Below, piece by piece: positions 5,632 to 5,795 of a stretch of 5,795 bases of DNA. The notes under the pieces are model-generated. The model searched no databases, had not been told where the DNA came from, and was given only the letters and a program-made list of their open reading frames with translations. A program made the translations under genes and the position numbers. Origin of the DNA: Gammaproteobacteria bacterium (GTDB lineage Bacteria > Pseudomonadota > Gammaproteobacteria > Steroidobacterales > Steroidobacteraceae); NCBI GenBank assembly GCA_003156695.1, contig PMHN01000161.1, positions 263-6,057 of the forward strand, read 5' to 3'. Position 1 is the first letter of the stretch; the number at the start of each line of letters is the position of its first letter.

Positions 5632-5795
5632 TCAGGCGGCGAGCGTGCCCTTCTGTTTGGCGCTGTGCGTCGCGATCAGGTCCATGAGTGCCGGTGACAG
5701 GCAGTCGTAGGCCTCGAGCCGCAACTCCTTCAGCCGCGCGCGCACCTCGCCCATGCGGGCGGGCGGGAAGCCCGCTTCGATGATCGAGGACACGA
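5632..5795 (-). CDS. Unrecognised protein, C-terminal 53 residues (runs off the window)
   Basis: On the minus strand an open frame enters from the right edge and ends at TGA (complement of 5632-5634). The 53 visible residues start [16 protein letters not shown] and continue through a charged, probably helical stretch ([16 protein letters not shown]). The tail is [18 protein letters not shown] followed by TLAA. Codon third positions are strongly GC-biased, as in the confirmed genes, which supports real coding. I do not recognise the family from this fragment. No membrane segment or catalytic motif is visible. The gene converges on the dehydrogenase with a single base (5631) between the two stop codons. 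Confidence 0.6.
   Translation of the reverse strand, partial: VSSIIEAGFPPARMGEVRARLKELRLEAYDCLSPALMDLIATHSAKQKGTLAA

Overview
The window is GC-rich chromosomal DNA from a bacterium, most likely a proteobacterium. The RhlE N-terminus closely resembles gammaproteobacterial RhlE. Two Sec/lipobox lipoproteins and a quinone-linked type alpha-hydroxy-acid dehydrogenase point to a Gram-negative with an outer membrane. A Xanthomonadales/Nevskiales/Steroidobacteraceae-like lineage is my guess and is not demonstrated. I see no tRNA, rRNA, CRISPR array, insertion sequence or phage gene.

Layout. Positions 1-166 (minus) hold the first 55 codons of a DEAD-box RNA helicase of the RhlE type. Positions 167-550 are a divergent non-coding region with several GC-rich inverted repeats and weak promoter-like sequence. 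Positions 551-2401 (plus) encode a 616-residue lipoprotein with a DUF4382-like N-terminal domain, a transthyretin-like beta domain and two Ser/Thr-rich linkers, one containing a perfect 18-bp tandem repeat. After a 154-bp gap, 2556-4424 (plus) encodes a second, 622-residue lipoprotein. It has a related N-terminal domain and about four C-terminal beta-rich units that each end in a recurring F-x-A-T-x-V-like motif (DUF5666-like). Only 27 bp later, 4452-5630 (plus) encodes a complete FMN-dependent alpha-hydroxy-acid dehydrogenase with all expected catalytic residues, closest by eye to MdlB (mandelate dehydrogenase) and LldD. Positions 5632-5795 (minus) are the C-terminal 53 residues of an unrecognised gene that converges on the dehydrogenase with a 1-bp gap.

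How the genes fit together. The two lipoproteins look like a functional pair: same orientation, lipobox at the same place, similar length and a shared domain with a nearly identical PLSTPxTVD segment. They probably sit on the inner face of the outer membrane or on the surface. Their ligand is unknown. The dehydrogenase may be co-transcribed with the second lipoprotein because of the short gap, but nothing else links them functionally. The helicase and the 3' gene look like unrelated housekeeping neighbours. I find no evidence for a defence system or other multi-gene novel system. The least described material is the lipoprotein pair and its repeats.
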